From contig JAACMV010000021.1 of NCBI GenBank assembly GCA_010909725.1, positions 599,497-663,496 on the forward strand: a stretch of DNA of 64,000 bases. The letters are read 5' to 3'. Positions 48,090-58,600 of the stretch are shown here, piece by piece. The DNA comes from Picochlorum sp. 'celeri' (taxonomy: Eukaryota > Chlorophyta > Trebouxiophyceae). Under the pieces are notes generated by a model. That model had not been told where the DNA came from and did no database searches. It saw only the letters and a program-made list of their open reading frames with translations. The position numbers and the translations under genes were made by a program. How positions within the stretch are numbered: the first letter of the stretch is position 1; each line of letters opens with the position of its first letter.

Positions 48090-50593
48090 ATGTCTGTAGC
48101 TGGAATAGATGTAGGGAATGCGGCGAGTTGCATCGCACTCGCTAGGAAAGGAGGTGAGTGACTGAGACTTGGCATTGATCAGACCAACACCGTTGTGCTG
48201 TGGCCCCTCGTTGGCTGGATTGAATACTGTGAATATTGATAGTATGTATAACTGATGCTTCTATTATGATCGTAGGAGTCGATGTCTTGTTGAATAAAGA
48301 GTCAAACAGGGAGACGCCAAGTGTGGTGACGTTTACTCAGAAACAGCGTCAGATGGGTACGGCTGCGGTGGGTGGCATGGCAACAAACCCTAAGAACACT
48401 GTCACTGAGATTAAGAGACTGATGGGGAAAAAGTTTAACGATCCAGAGGTTCAGGCGGACAAAGAGTCTTCTCCATTTGCTATTGTTGAAGGTGAGAATG
48501 GGGAGTGCATGGTGGAGGTGAACTATCTTGGACAAGCGACTCGCATGAGTCCGGAGCAGATCATGGCTGCCCTTCTGGTGGATTTACGTGAGATTGCTGA
48601 AAAGGAGAGTGGAGCTCCTGTGAGCGATGCTGTTCTGTCAGTTCCAGTGTTCTACACAGAGAGGGAGCGATATTCCATGCTAGCTGCAGCTCGGATTGCT
48701 GGGCTCAATTGTTTGAGGCTTTTGGATGAGACAACTGCCACGGCTCTTGCGTATGGAATTTATAAGACAGATCTTCCAGAGAATGAGCCTCATCACGTCG
48801 TCTTCGTGGATGTAGGTCATTCAAGTACCCAAGTGTGTGTTGTGGCATTGAAGAAGGGAGAGCTTGCGGTACTCTCTAATGCTTGGGATCGTAACCTTGG
48901 TGGCAGAGATTTTGACAGAGTTCTCTTTGATCATTTTACCGAGGAATTCAACGAGAAGTACAAGATCGATGTGAAGTCGAATCTGAGGAGTTCATATCGT
49001 TTGATGAGAGCATGTGAAAAGACTAAAAAAGTCTTGACAACAAATCCACAGGCCCCGATTTCTGTCGAGTCTTTGACTCCAGATGTGGATGCAAATGGCA
49101 TGATTTCGAGAGATGTCTTTGAAGAGAAGTCAAAGTCCATTCTGGATAGACTCCTGACTCCGGTGCAAAAGGCTGTGGAAAGGGCAGGACTTGGTCCAGA
49201 GCAAATCAACTCGGTGGAGATTGTAGGGGGAAGCACTCGCATGCCTTCTGTTCAAAAGCTCATTGAAGGTTTCTTTGGTAAAGAGCCATCAAGGACACTG
49301 AATTCAAAAGAGACTCCATCTCGTGGGTGTGCCCTCCAGTGTGCAATGCTCTCTCCAGCATTCAGAGTCCGTGAATTCCAAGTTCAGGATGCCTTCCCGT
49401 ACAGCATCGAATTCACATGGGAAAAGGACGGAGAAAAAGTATCCAATGTTGTGTTTGATAAAGGCACCCATGTTCCCTGTGCGAAAATGCTGACCTTTTA
49501 CAGATCTGAGCCATTTGATATCGAAGCTCATTACACTGACGACTCTGATATACCTCCAACTGCTGACAAATCAGTTGGGAAGTGGACAGTTGGTCCATTG
49601 CCTAAGTTGCCATCTGGTGAAAAAGCGAAACTGAAGGTGAAAGTTGTCCTCAACAAGAGTGGTGTTGTTGCCATGGAATCTGCCAACATGATTGAGGAAA
49701 CTGAAGTTCCAGTGGAACCTACTCCAAAGGATGAGCAGATGCCAGATGCTGACAATAATAAGGATGCAAGCGAAGACAAATCAAACGACAAGAAGGATGA
49801 GGAACAGCAGCAGCCAGAGGCCCCCAAGACAAAAGTCAAAACAAAGAAAACTGCAGTCAACTTTACAGCAATCACGAGCGAACTCTCGGAGGAAAAGGTT
49901 CAGAAACTTTTCGAAGCCGAGAGTGAAATGGCTCTCCAATCAAGGATTCAGGAAGAAACAGCGGATGCCAAAAATGCCGTCGAATCTTTCGTGTATTCCC
50001 TCCGAAATCAGCTCTATGAAGAACTTGCTTCCTTTGTTCATCCTGACAAGAAGCAAGAGATCATGTCCGCCCTCGACGCTGCCGAAGAGTGGTTGTATGA
50101 TGAAGGAGAGGACGAAAAGAAGAGCGTGTACGTAGCAAAGTTGAAGGAAATGGAAAAGATGGGAAATCCAATCAAGAGCAGAGCCAAGGAAGCAGAGATG
50201 CGCCCAAAAGCATCAGAATCTCTTAGAAAACTGTGCAACGACTTCATCGCTGCGGCCCAGGGTGGCAATCCAAAGTATGCACACCTGACTGAAGAAGAAC
50301 TGGGCAAAGTCACACATGAATGCCAAGATGCCTTGGCATGGCTTGAAGAGAAGGAGAAGGTTCAGGCATCCTGCCAACCATTTGATGACCCTGTCCTTTT
50401 GGCAGAAGACATTACCAAACGCGCAGAGACAGTCTCCGTCTTCTGCACTCCAATTTTGAATAAACCACCTCCAGCCCCTCCAGCAAAAGAAGAAGAAGAA
50501 AAGCCAGAGGACATGGAGACTGAGGCAGCCAAGACAAATGATGGAGAGGAACAGGCCACTGCCATGGAAGAAGACGCAAAGGCAGATGAGTGA
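48090..50593 (+). CDS. HSP110-type Hsp70 family protein (nucleotide exchange factor)
   Basis: Cytosolic Hsp110 acts as nucleotide exchange factor for Hsp70 and as a holdase. Exon 1, 48090-48153 (MSVAGIDVGNAASCIALARK), is joined by a 122-nt intron to 48276-50593; 793 aa. The actin-like ATPase has ETPSVVTF, KNTVTEIKRLMGKKFNDPEV, FVDVGHSSTQVCVVALKKGE and VEIVGGSTRMPSVQKLI. The substrate domain contains CALQCAMLSPAFRVREF, an Hsp110-specific stretch. It has an acidic, Lys/Glu-rich insert near residues 500-550 and a low-complexity tail (EEEEKPEDMETEAAK). It matches Hsp110 rather than canonical Hsp70. Confidence 0.95.
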
Positions 50594-50651
50594 TTCTTAC
50601 AACAACAACAATAATATAGATACCTTAAAGTTTAATCTGCGTCTAATAAAT

Positions 50652-51071
50652 CTAGTACCCCCTCGCCTTTCTCTTCAATATCCATCGCATCTTTTCTTTA
50701 AACGCTCTCGTTCTAATCCTTTTTTCAGCATCTTCCCTCATTTTCTTCCTCTCCTGACACGGCTTCACGTACACTCGCTGCTTCATCCATGTCTCTCGAA
50801 TCCCTTCATCAATCAATTTCCTTCTCAACATCCTCAGTGCCCTATCCACTTTATTCCCATGCACATCCACACTGACTATTCCCCTTTGCTGCTGCTGCTG
50901 GAAGCAAGCTGACACCCCTACATATCCATCTTCAGACCTATTAACCAACGATTTCTGTGCCATCGACGCGAGAGAGCGCATTCCTGGGGGGCCAATAACC
51001 TGCTCCTGCTGATTTTGGAACAGCCTTCCCAGGCATCCCGTGCATACTGAGAGGCTCCGCTTCCACATCAT
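50652..51071 (-). CDS. Mitochondrial ribosomal protein bS21
   Basis: 139 aa. The N-terminal ~70 residues (MMWKRSLSVCTGCLGRLFQN...) are basic, as in a presequence, with a QQQQQ run (CAG-type repeat near 50895). The C-terminal half reads SVDVHGNKVDRALRMLRRKL and REERTW-like basic helices (IRETWMKQRVYVKPCQERKK) ending in RKARGY. This is the S21 pattern of VERALRRLKRKL followed by a basic tail. It could serve mitochondrial or plastid ribosomes; mitochondrial is inferred from the presequence. It converges on HSP110 with a 58-bp gap. Confidence 0.83.
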   Translation of the reverse strand: MMWKRSLSVCTGCLGRLFQNQQEQVIGPPGMRSLASMAQKSLVNRSEDGYVGVSACFQQQQQRGIVSVDVHGNKVDRALRMLRRKLIDEGIRETWMKQRVYVKPCQERKKMREDAEKRIRTRAFKEKMRWILKRKARGY

Positions 51072-51806
51072 ATATCTATCTATCTATAATATACAAAGCA
51101 TCTGGGAAATAACACAAGGAATGAAGCACATATGGCGATAGTCAGCCCTTGACCCAAATTAGATTATGTGGTCCTATCAAAATCGATTTTGATGGGAGAT
51201 ATCGAGGCTAACGTACTAAATCTACGTGAAGCACTTGAATACGGTATATGGACGACGAATGGAGCCCTTGCGCAGATATTATTTGCTTGGAATTGTTGAA
51301 GAAACACAAGAAACGGTGCGTTTGTGGTCGGGCGGGGATTATTTTGTATTGGGGTTTCGGGTTTTCCGAAACAATTTCAGACCGGATAATGTCGTAATTT
51401 AGTAGCGTTTGTGTCATATATATAACAAAATGGAGTTAAAAATTGTAATGGGAGCTCACTAGGTTTGAGAATATCTTACTGGGTGAAGGTTGGGAAGGCC
51501 GTGTTGACGGGCTGTAAGCCATCACGTTCAACCGTACTGTGAAATAGTTCTGCGTCGTGCACTTTCGGTTTCAATAGAAATTTACATTATTGACATTACA
51601 TTTACGTACAGGTGTGCGCGAACACAGGTTTGTGTGGTACTTCGCGACGACGTATTCGGGGAGTTTTCAGAGGCAGCAGGGACAGAGGTTCTGCTGCTGT
51701 CAATTTTGACGCGATCTGACGGAGAGTTCATTATGATTTTCTGCTGGACTTGAGGAAGGAAAGTCTCGCGAGCTGATATTATTAATTTTTTTTTCTGGGC
51801 TGCACG
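51072..51806. other. Divergent intergenic region (bS21 / beta-amylase)
   Basis: 735 bp, the longest gap here. A 49-codon frame with four Cys (51248-51397) could be a micro-ORF but has no known match. No RNA gene recognised. The last ~35 bases before the amylase ATG are T-rich. Confidence 0.5.
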
Positions 51807-53570
51807 ATGGCACTGGGTTGGTGTCTACTGACTGGTAGGCTGCCTGGGTGGTCACGGCAAGCCTTCAGGACACGTCTGCACGACTCGCTTGTCGTGTGCG
51901 GGCAAGGGAATGGAGAAAAGGGTCAGACGGTTACCATGAACGGGGCACACATTACACCAAAAAAGGGCGTTCGGTCAGGTTTTATTAAGCCTGATTCTGA
52001 ACTGAAGGGTCTGCTCCATCGAATTTATACCGAAGGCAATGACAGTGACGAGTCTGGAATACATGGAGATGGTTTCTCGAATGATGACACGTGTTGTGAG
52101 AGAGTCCAGAGGACATTGTTGACTGCACCTGTAAGAGGTATTCCAGTGTATGTAATGCTGCCACTGGATACGGTATGGCTGGCAGAAACAGAGGAAGGTA
52201 TACTGTCTGACAGTAATCAATTAAAAAGCGTTCTTATGAGAGAGAACGGTATAGAAGTGGGATTAGAAATGCTGAGGGCTTCCGGCGTTGAGGGAGTTAT
52301 GGTTGACGTCTGGTGGGGCATTGCAGAGCATCAAGGTCCAGGATTGTATGATTTCTCAGCATATCGTCGATTATTTGAAAAGGTTGCATCCAAAGGGCTA
52401 AAGGTACAAGCAGTGATGAGTTTTCATGCTGCAGGCGGAAATGTTGGGGATACGTGCACTATACCCCTACCACCATGGGTGTATGATGCAGCTGAGATGG
52501 ACCCTGATATATTTTACACCGACGTAGATGGGTACAGGAACCCCGAGTATATTTCTCTGGGATGTGACGAAGAACCTTGCTTGTTTGGCAGGAGTCCAGT
52601 GCAAGCATACTCAGATTTTATCACTGCATTTGTTGATGAGTTCCACAGCCTGATGGGAGAGACAATCACCGAAATAACTGTTGGGCTTGGGCCAGCTGGA
52701 GAACTGCGATATCCATCGTATCCAGAGGGGGATGGCCGGTGGCGTTTCCCTGGTGTGGGACAGTTTCAGTGTTTTGACAAGTACATGCTCGAGCGACTTC
52801 AGCATGCTGCAACAGAATATGGAAGACCAGAGTGGGGCCATGGTGGTCCTCATGATGCTGGTCACTATAACTCAAGAGAATGGGAAACAGGATTCTTTAG
52901 AAATGACTTTGGAAGTTTTGAGACGGAATATGGAAAGTTTTTCTTGAAATGGTACTCAGAGGAATTAATTCAACATGCTGATAGGATTCTTGGGAGAGCA
53001 AAAGATATTCTATCGCAACCTGGACGGCCTAGAGCTATACAAGCAGTTCAAGAGGCGCCTGACGGTGGCAATCTGTATGTATTTGAGCCCTCTGCAAAGC
53101 TTAGTGTGAAACTTGCAGGAGTACATTGGTGGTTTAAGAGCAGAGCTCATGCAGCTGAATTGACAGCAGGATATTATAATACACGAGAAAGAGATGGATA
53201 TAGCGAAATATTTAAAATGCTGTCAAAGCATTCTGTGGGTGTCTCGTTCACGTGTGTCGAGATGAGAGATTGTGAGCATCCTCGAGAAGGTCTGTGTTCC
53301 CCAGAGGGACTCTTGAATCAAGTGTTAACGGCTGCTGCTAAATACAATGTCTCAGTTGCTGGAGAGAATGCTCTGCAGCGTTATGACGATTATGCATTTG
53401 ATAAAATAACTGAATCAGCCTTTGGTCAAAGCGCCATGGCTGGCAGAATGGATAGGCTCACATTTCTAAGAATGGGCGACATGATGGTGGACAACTGGGA
53501 TGCCTTTGCAGCATTCATCAAGAGACTGACGTGTCCTCCAGATCATTGGCTAAATAGATCCCGCCCATGA
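51807..53570 (+). CDS. Beta-amylase (GH14), plastid-targeted
   Basis: Releases maltose from starch ends. 587 aa, one exon. The first ~60 residues (MALGWCLLTGRLPGWSRQAF...) look like a transit peptide. GH14 marks: VYVMLPLDTVW, GVEGVMVDVWWGIAEHQGP, VMSFHAAGGNVGDTCTIPLP, catalytic acid Glu299 in GPAGELRYPSYPEG and catalytic base Glu520 in VAGENALQRYDDYAF. Both catalytic Glu are present, so it should be active rather than a regulatory BAM. The first of two poly(A) candidates lies near 53710. Starch breakdown fits a green plastid. Confidence 0.94.
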   Translation: MALGWCLLTGRLPGWSRQAFRTRLHDSLVVCGQGNGEKGQTVTMNGAHITPKKGVRSGFIKPDSELKGLLHRIYTEGNDSDESGIHGDGFSNDDTCCERVQRTLLTAPVRGIPVYVMLPLDTVWLAETEEGILSDSNQLKSVLMRENGIEVGLEMLRASGVEGVMVDVWWGIAEHQGPGLYDFSAYRRLFEKVASKGLKVQAVMSFHAAGGNVGDTCTIPLPPWVYDAAEMDPDIFYTDVDGYRNPEYISLGCDEEPCLFGRSPVQAYSDFITAFVDEFHSLMGETITEITVGLGPAGELRYPSYPEGDGRWRFPGVGQFQCFDKYMLERLQHAATEYGRPEWGHGGPHDAGHYNSREWETGFFRNDFGSFETEYGKFFLKWYSEELIQHADRILGRAKDILSQPGRPRAIQAVQEAPDGGNLYVFEPSAKLSVKLAGVHWWFKSRAHAAELTAGYYNTRERDGYSEIFKMLSKHSVGVSFTCVEMRDCEHPREGLCSPEGLLNQVLTAAAKYNVSVAGENALQRYDDYAFDKITESAFGQSAMAGRMDRLTFLRMGDMMVDNWDAFAAFIKRLTCPPDHWLNRSRP

Positions 53571-53885
53571 TTCTTAGATATGTGACATGTACAAGTCATG
53601 TACCATCAACTCTTTTTCCTTCCTCTTTTATGCTTGTATTTCTCCATTTTGTTTTGCGATTATAAAAGTAGAATGTCATAACTATAATACGAGTTTAAAA
53701 ATAACAGTCATGTTGTAACAAAAAATAGAGCAAGTTGATTCATTTGTGTTCAAGAATCCCATCCACAGAGTAAGCAGAGAGTTCCATCACCTGTACCCAA
53801 TGCATACCCATGTGATGCACAGTTCCCCTTTAAAACGCATTAAGTTCTGTTTAAATACCCAATAGATGCTCAAAATAAAAATACA
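53571..53885. other. Intergenic region between beta-amylase and the CS-domain gene
   Basis: 315 bp on the same strand. It is AT-rich with a TGTAA-like element (ttgtaac, ~53714) and no recognisable gene. Confidence 0.5.
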
Positions 53886-55155
53886 ATGGACATTGTGGCA
53901 GTAGACGATTCAAAAAGTCGAGCGTTGACTACAGCAGCATCGACTTCGTCTTCTGGAAAGATAATATCGAAAGAACAGGTCCAATGGCTTCGAGAGCAAC
54001 GTGAAAAGCATCGATATAAAACTATATGGACTAAGGACCCTCATGGAGGTCCATATAGAAAGGTTGGTATACTGTTGACGATTCGCTCGTGTTACTACAT
54101 GGGTGACTTGTTTCATCTGCTTGTCCCACGTCTTCTCCTCCCAATACATTGATACTATGTGTCTTGCAGGCAAATGGAGGGAAAGGTATCGACCCGTTCA
54201 AGGAAAACTTGGATGGATCCCTGAAAGAGGTGGGTTGCTCTGTAGTTACTGGGCCATGTTGCTTGCTCATGAGATTATGATATATCAAGCATATACACTT
54301 ACATACCTCGCTAGAGATGCATGAAACTATGAATTTTCAAAGCAAATACTTATTTGTGCATGCATACTTGCCCATGTGTAGGTGGAGTTGGGTTATGAGG
54401 AGGCAGAGGTTGGCCCCACATCAAACTTTGTTGGGAATCACATGACCCAGGGTGCGATCGACATGGTACAAGCATTGTTGAACATGAAGACAAATCTTTC
54501 AAAGGACAATGATGAGAAGGCATCGGGGCCGCGGTTGTTGAAACATGGGCAGGATGCGCCCGAGCAAGCACCTGTCGGGGATATCCCATCCCAAACATTG
54601 GACATTGTCACCACGAATGATGCTCAGAAGATGACCATTCAGAGCAAAGATCACCAGAATAGTCTTTATAAGAGTCTAGATATCGTCGAATGGGACCAGG
54701 ATGAAGACGCTGTCGTCATTATATTTCAGAGACCCTACTCTGAAGACGTCAGTGTCTCAATGTCTCTCTCAACAACCTTCACGGAGAGAAAGGTCACTGT
54801 CAGTTATCTCCTCACCACAAAAGATGGAATGAAAATCAAAGAATACCGGAAGGAAATTGACCCATTGCATAGGCAGATCGACCCTTCAAAGTCTGCATGC
54901 CATCTTGGTGGTGGAACACTTGATGAGATGAGAGCATCCCCCAATCTGGTGGGCCAATGCATCCCAGTGAGCCATTCTCACCCAAGTACTATGATTTGCT
55001 TGGTCCTCCACAAGCTTGAACCTCGCTGTGAATGGAAAGCACTGGAACAGGAATCGTCACAACACACAGAAGGATCCTCACTCAGACTCCCTCATGATTC
55101 CAGAAATAATCTGAAAGACCTCAAGTCTTTCATCCGAAGCAACAGGAAGAAGTAA
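53886..55155 (+). CDS. CS (p23-like) domain protein, unknown
   Basis: Exons 53886-54062, 54170-54229 and 54382-55155 give 336 aa; the second intron is 152 nt, twice the usual. The N-terminal 90 residues (KEQVQWLREQREKHRYKTIW) are helical and unplaced. The domain from SLDIVEWDQDEDAVVIIFQR to KLEPRCEWKALEQE shows the CS pattern: beta strands, IDPSKSACHLGGGTL and a final strand W..LE. CS proteins act with Hsp90 or as dynein-assembly factors. Its role is open. The TCAIM-like gene starts 26 bp after its stop on the same strand. Confidence 0.6.
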
Positions 55156-55181
55156 AATATTCGATGTAATAGTGTCATGCC

Positions 55182-56752
55182 ATGTATCGGAATTCTCTGG
55201 CGAGTCTCGTTTGTAAAACGAATGTTTTGCCAAGTCGAACATTTTCTCTTTCCTATGCTAGCATCGCCATTTGCGATGATGCCAGGGCCAAATTGAAGGA
55301 AGTATATCGTAAAATTCACCCTGACCTATTTCATTCAAATAAACACGCCAGAGTACGTTTTATTCTTCGGTGGGGGAACAGTCAAACAACCACTGGACCC
55401 TCAAGGTTTATTCTCTTGTGTATGATGATCATGTGTTGAAAATATTTCTGGTCCAGGAGACGAATGAGAAGAGTTTCAAACTCCTCCAAGATTATATAGC
55501 GAATGCAAATGCGGACGCGAGGGATAGAGGGGGATATGGAGGGCCCTATGACTTTGAATTTTATTCAAATAGTACTGGAGATGAGAAGATACAACTAACG
55601 CTGCCTGCACCGGTACGTGATGGATGGGTGCTTTACGATTCATTCTGGTCTATGATGATACTCTATTTGTATGGTATATAGAGCCTGTCGTCACCACTGG
55701 CAACCAGACGAGGGTTGAACAAGCTCTTTGAAGCTATTGGTGTTGGTCTCCTGGAGGAGGAATCCGAGTGGGATTCATCCACGCATCAGAATATGCCTGT
55801 CTCTCTGAAAGAATTCATTCCTCGTGTGCATGATTTATATTTATCTGATTGTGCGGATAGTTCGAGTCCAGAGGTAGAGCTTCAGACTCTGCGGACAGCA
55901 TTGCATTTTAGCAGGCGGATACAGGTGATTTTTGGAGAGGATGACGTGCGTACAAAAAGCACTCTGTTCAGAATTGATCTGCTTCGTGCCTTGGTAGATA
56001 TTATACCTCAGTGCCCTGAGAATATTTCCGGAACTTGCATTGGTTTTGGGAGTGGGTTTACAGTAGACAGGGCTGGTACTCTCTGGCTCCGGTGTGATGC
56101 CACATCAGATGAGTGGTTGCAGTTTATCCAAAGCATAGACATAGGAGCGTGCCATGACGCTATCGAGCGAAAACTAGCACTAAAAAGACTGGAATCTCAG
56201 GTTGCTGATGTGGCAGGAGTTGGGTCTGTGTACACCGATGCTGATGGGTATGCATCAGAGCAGTATGAGTCATTCCTTCAGACGCATCTCATGCAGGATA
56301 ACGGTGGCATCTCCTCAGAAAAGGAGTCATATCGTCAGTTTCCAGATGTTTGCGTGCATGTACATGTTTCTGAGGATGATAGTTCTTCTGCTTTCGGAGA
56401 TGCATGGTGCAAAGATGGCGTTATCGCTGTTGACTCGAGGTTGTCAAAGGACTTGTACAAGACAGTTGCCTCGTTGGCACCCAAAGCAGCAGAGCAAGCG
56501 AGGAAAATCCGACATCATCAGGCACAAACAAAGGCTCTGATCAAACAGGTCGAAACAAAACTACGACTTCGACTGCTTTCAAAGGATCCAAATCTCGAGG
56601 ACCACAAATTCAAAGCAGGGTGCAAAAAATTGCTCGAGCATGCATCTGAACTTTCACCACTCCTTGAAGGCTTGAAAATCAGAATAACAGAAACAAACGC
56701 CTATGTATCTGGAAGACAATGCATTGATGTTTGCTGGTGTTTTAAACTATGA
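55182..56752 (+). CDS. TCAIM-like mitochondrial protein (DUF4460 + DUF4461)
   Basis: 465 aa from exons 55182-55352, 55457-55612 and 55682-56752. The N-terminus (MYRNSLASLVCKTNVLPSRT) looks like a mitochondrial presequence. Exons 1-2 encode a J-like helix pair LKEVYRKIHPDLFHSNKHAR then ETNEKSFKLLQDYIANANAD, the DUF4460 pattern (YxxxHPDFF...NExSLKxLxxYL) of TCAIM. The rest fits DUF4461 (LNKLFEAIGVGLLEEES and a terminal helical segment). In mammals TCAIM is mitochondrial and affects T-cell metabolism. Its presence here shows the family predates that role. Confidence 0.82.
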
Positions 56753-56785
56753 ATGAAAATATTATTGTTAAACAAACCAAGAAAT

Positions 56786-58009
56786 CTATTCTCTAATTGA
56801 CTGGACAGATGTTGCATTGTACACCCTCCAAATGGTTTCTCCGAGCAAATTAGCGACAGACAACACAGTTAGTTCTTTGAACTGGTTTTCAGGAGCGACA
56901 GGTATTGTATTTGTCACAATAACTTCCTCGAAAACACCACCGGACAGTCTCTCTATAGCAGGTGGAGAGAAGACAGCATGTGATGCACATGCATACACTT
57001 CACGAGCTCCTTCCTGCCTCAACACCTTTGCAGCATTTGTGATAGTTCCAGCTGTATCAATCATGTCATCAACAAGGACAGCTACCTTGCCTTTCACATC
57101 GCCAATAATGTTCATGACCTCGCTCACATTATGGCTGCTCCTCCTCTTGTCGACAATGGCCAATGGAACATCATTCAATTTCTTGGCAAACGCTCGAGCC
57201 CTTGCCACACCCCCAACATCCGGGGACACAACCACCAAATCCCCAGTAGAAATTCTTTTCGATGCAAGATAATCCAGAATAACAGCATCCCCATACACAT
57301 GATCCACAGGAATATCAAAATACCCCACACACTGCCCGCTGTGAAGGTCCATCGCCAAAACTCTATCAGCGCCAGCTTCTGTAAGAATATTTGCTGTCAA
57401 CTTTGCAGCAATGGATTCCCTTCCCTGAGTCTTTCGGTCTGCGCGTGCGTATCCAAAGTATGGCAGCACAGCTGTGATTGATCGCGCTGATGCTCTCCGA
57501 CACGCATCCACCATAACCAGCAGCTCCATGAGATTATCATTCACTGGTGGGCATGTTGGCTGCACTAAAAACACATCGCAACCTCTAATCGACTCGCCAA
57601 CTTGCACATAAATCTCCCCATCAGCAAATCTCTTGATACGAATAGGTGACAGGTCCAGTCCCAGATAACACGCCACCTCCTCCGCAAGAGCTCTATTCGA
57701 TGTTCCTGAAAACACCCTCAGCTTATCTTTGATATAGTTGCCCTCCCGAGGAAACACAGGAGTCGCACTTCGCATCGTCTGCTCCCAACTTTCATTCTGA
57801 AGAACAGGCCTCTCCCCCCCACTCTTTGACACGTCAAAATTGGCGGCTGAGCACACCATCACTCCTCCTGCAACCTTTCTACCACTTTCTCTGAAACTGC
57901 GCTGCCACATCCTACCCTCACCGCGGCGAGAACAGTGAACCCTCCCCGTCACACCGCCGGTACTCGAGCTCGGCGCCAATGCGCTCTGTTGCAGCCGTAA
58001 ACACTTCAT
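56786..58009 (-). CDS. Ribose-phosphate pyrophosphokinase (PRPP synthetase), plastid
   Basis: Makes PRPP from ribose 5-phosphate and ATP for nucleotide, His and Trp synthesis. 407 aa with a ~90-residue Ser/Arg-rich leader. Core motifs: FSGTSNRALAEEVACYLGLD, RFADGEIYVQVGESIRG, LPYFGYARADRKTQGRESIA, the PRPP-binding loop VAVLVDDMIDTAGTITNAAK (DDxxDTGG-type) and SGGVFEEVIVTNTIPV. It is a class I (phosphate-dependent) enzyme by these motifs. It converges on TCAIM with a 33-bp gap. The presence of a leader suggests a plastid form. Confidence 0.95.
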   Translation of the reverse strand: MKCLRLQQSALAPSSSTGGVTGRVHCSRRGEGRMWQRSFRESGRKVAGGVMVCSAANFDVSKSGGERPVLQNESWEQTMRSATPVFPREGNYIKDKLRVFSGTSNRALAEEVACYLGLDLSPIRIKRFADGEIYVQVGESIRGCDVFLVQPTCPPVNDNLMELLVMVDACRRASARSITAVLPYFGYARADRKTQGRESIAAKLTANILTEAGADRVLAMDLHSGQCVGYFDIPVDHVYGDAVILDYLASKRISTGDLVVVSPDVGGVARARAFAKKLNDVPLAIVDKRRSSHNVSEVMNIIGDVKGKVAVLVDDMIDTAGTITNAAKVLRQEGAREVYACASHAVFSPPAIERLSGGVFEEVIVTNTIPVAPENQFKELTVLSVANLLGETIWRVYNATSVQSIRE

Positions 58010-58600
58010 CTTGGATATAATATCTAAAAATATGGTGAATGTCTATCTCAGAGTACGAAAATAAACTTCAATCTCGTATACTTTTGACAAAGTTCACGTG
58101 GACGGGTGCATGACAATGAACTGAAACTGCGTACGCAACCCTTCCGTCCGTGTCAACGTATACCTAGGTGTAGGACAATATATGCTGAATAAATTGTGGC
58201 ACGGCTGCGGATATCTGTCCGTGATTGGCATGTTTGCTCGGCTAATTTTCAAACGCAGACTTCCTTGATTTGAATATTATGTATTCAACTTGATCAATCA
58301 ATTCGTACGGTCGTGCGTTGATTGGATGGGTGGTACAGTACAAGAGCAACACGGTAGACTATGTTGTCGGCTCACAAGGCCTTTTGTAGGCAAAGGACCA
58401 GTAGATGGTATTCAGAATTGGATACAGTGGGTATATGGGAGGTGTGATCGTACCAGGATGGATGCTCTTTGTGTTTGTTCCCAGGTGGACAACTTGGTGT
58501 TGGCGCTGTGAAGGATATGAATGCGTCGATGACGGTATTTTACGAATAGAATTTATTATTGAGGTCTGATACAACGTGTGATACAAGGGATTGGGAGGGA
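58010..58600. other. Divergent intergenic region (PRPP synthetase / CHUP1-like)
   Basis: 591 bp with no recognisable gene. The frame of the next gene is open back to 58559 but lacks an ATG before 58601. No repeats were noticed. Confidence 0.5.

Noticed and set aside
51248..51397. 49-codon frame with four Cys (starting MDDEWSPCAD)
   Set aside because: Could be a micro-ORF or an exon fragment, but there is no family match and no clear splice partner.
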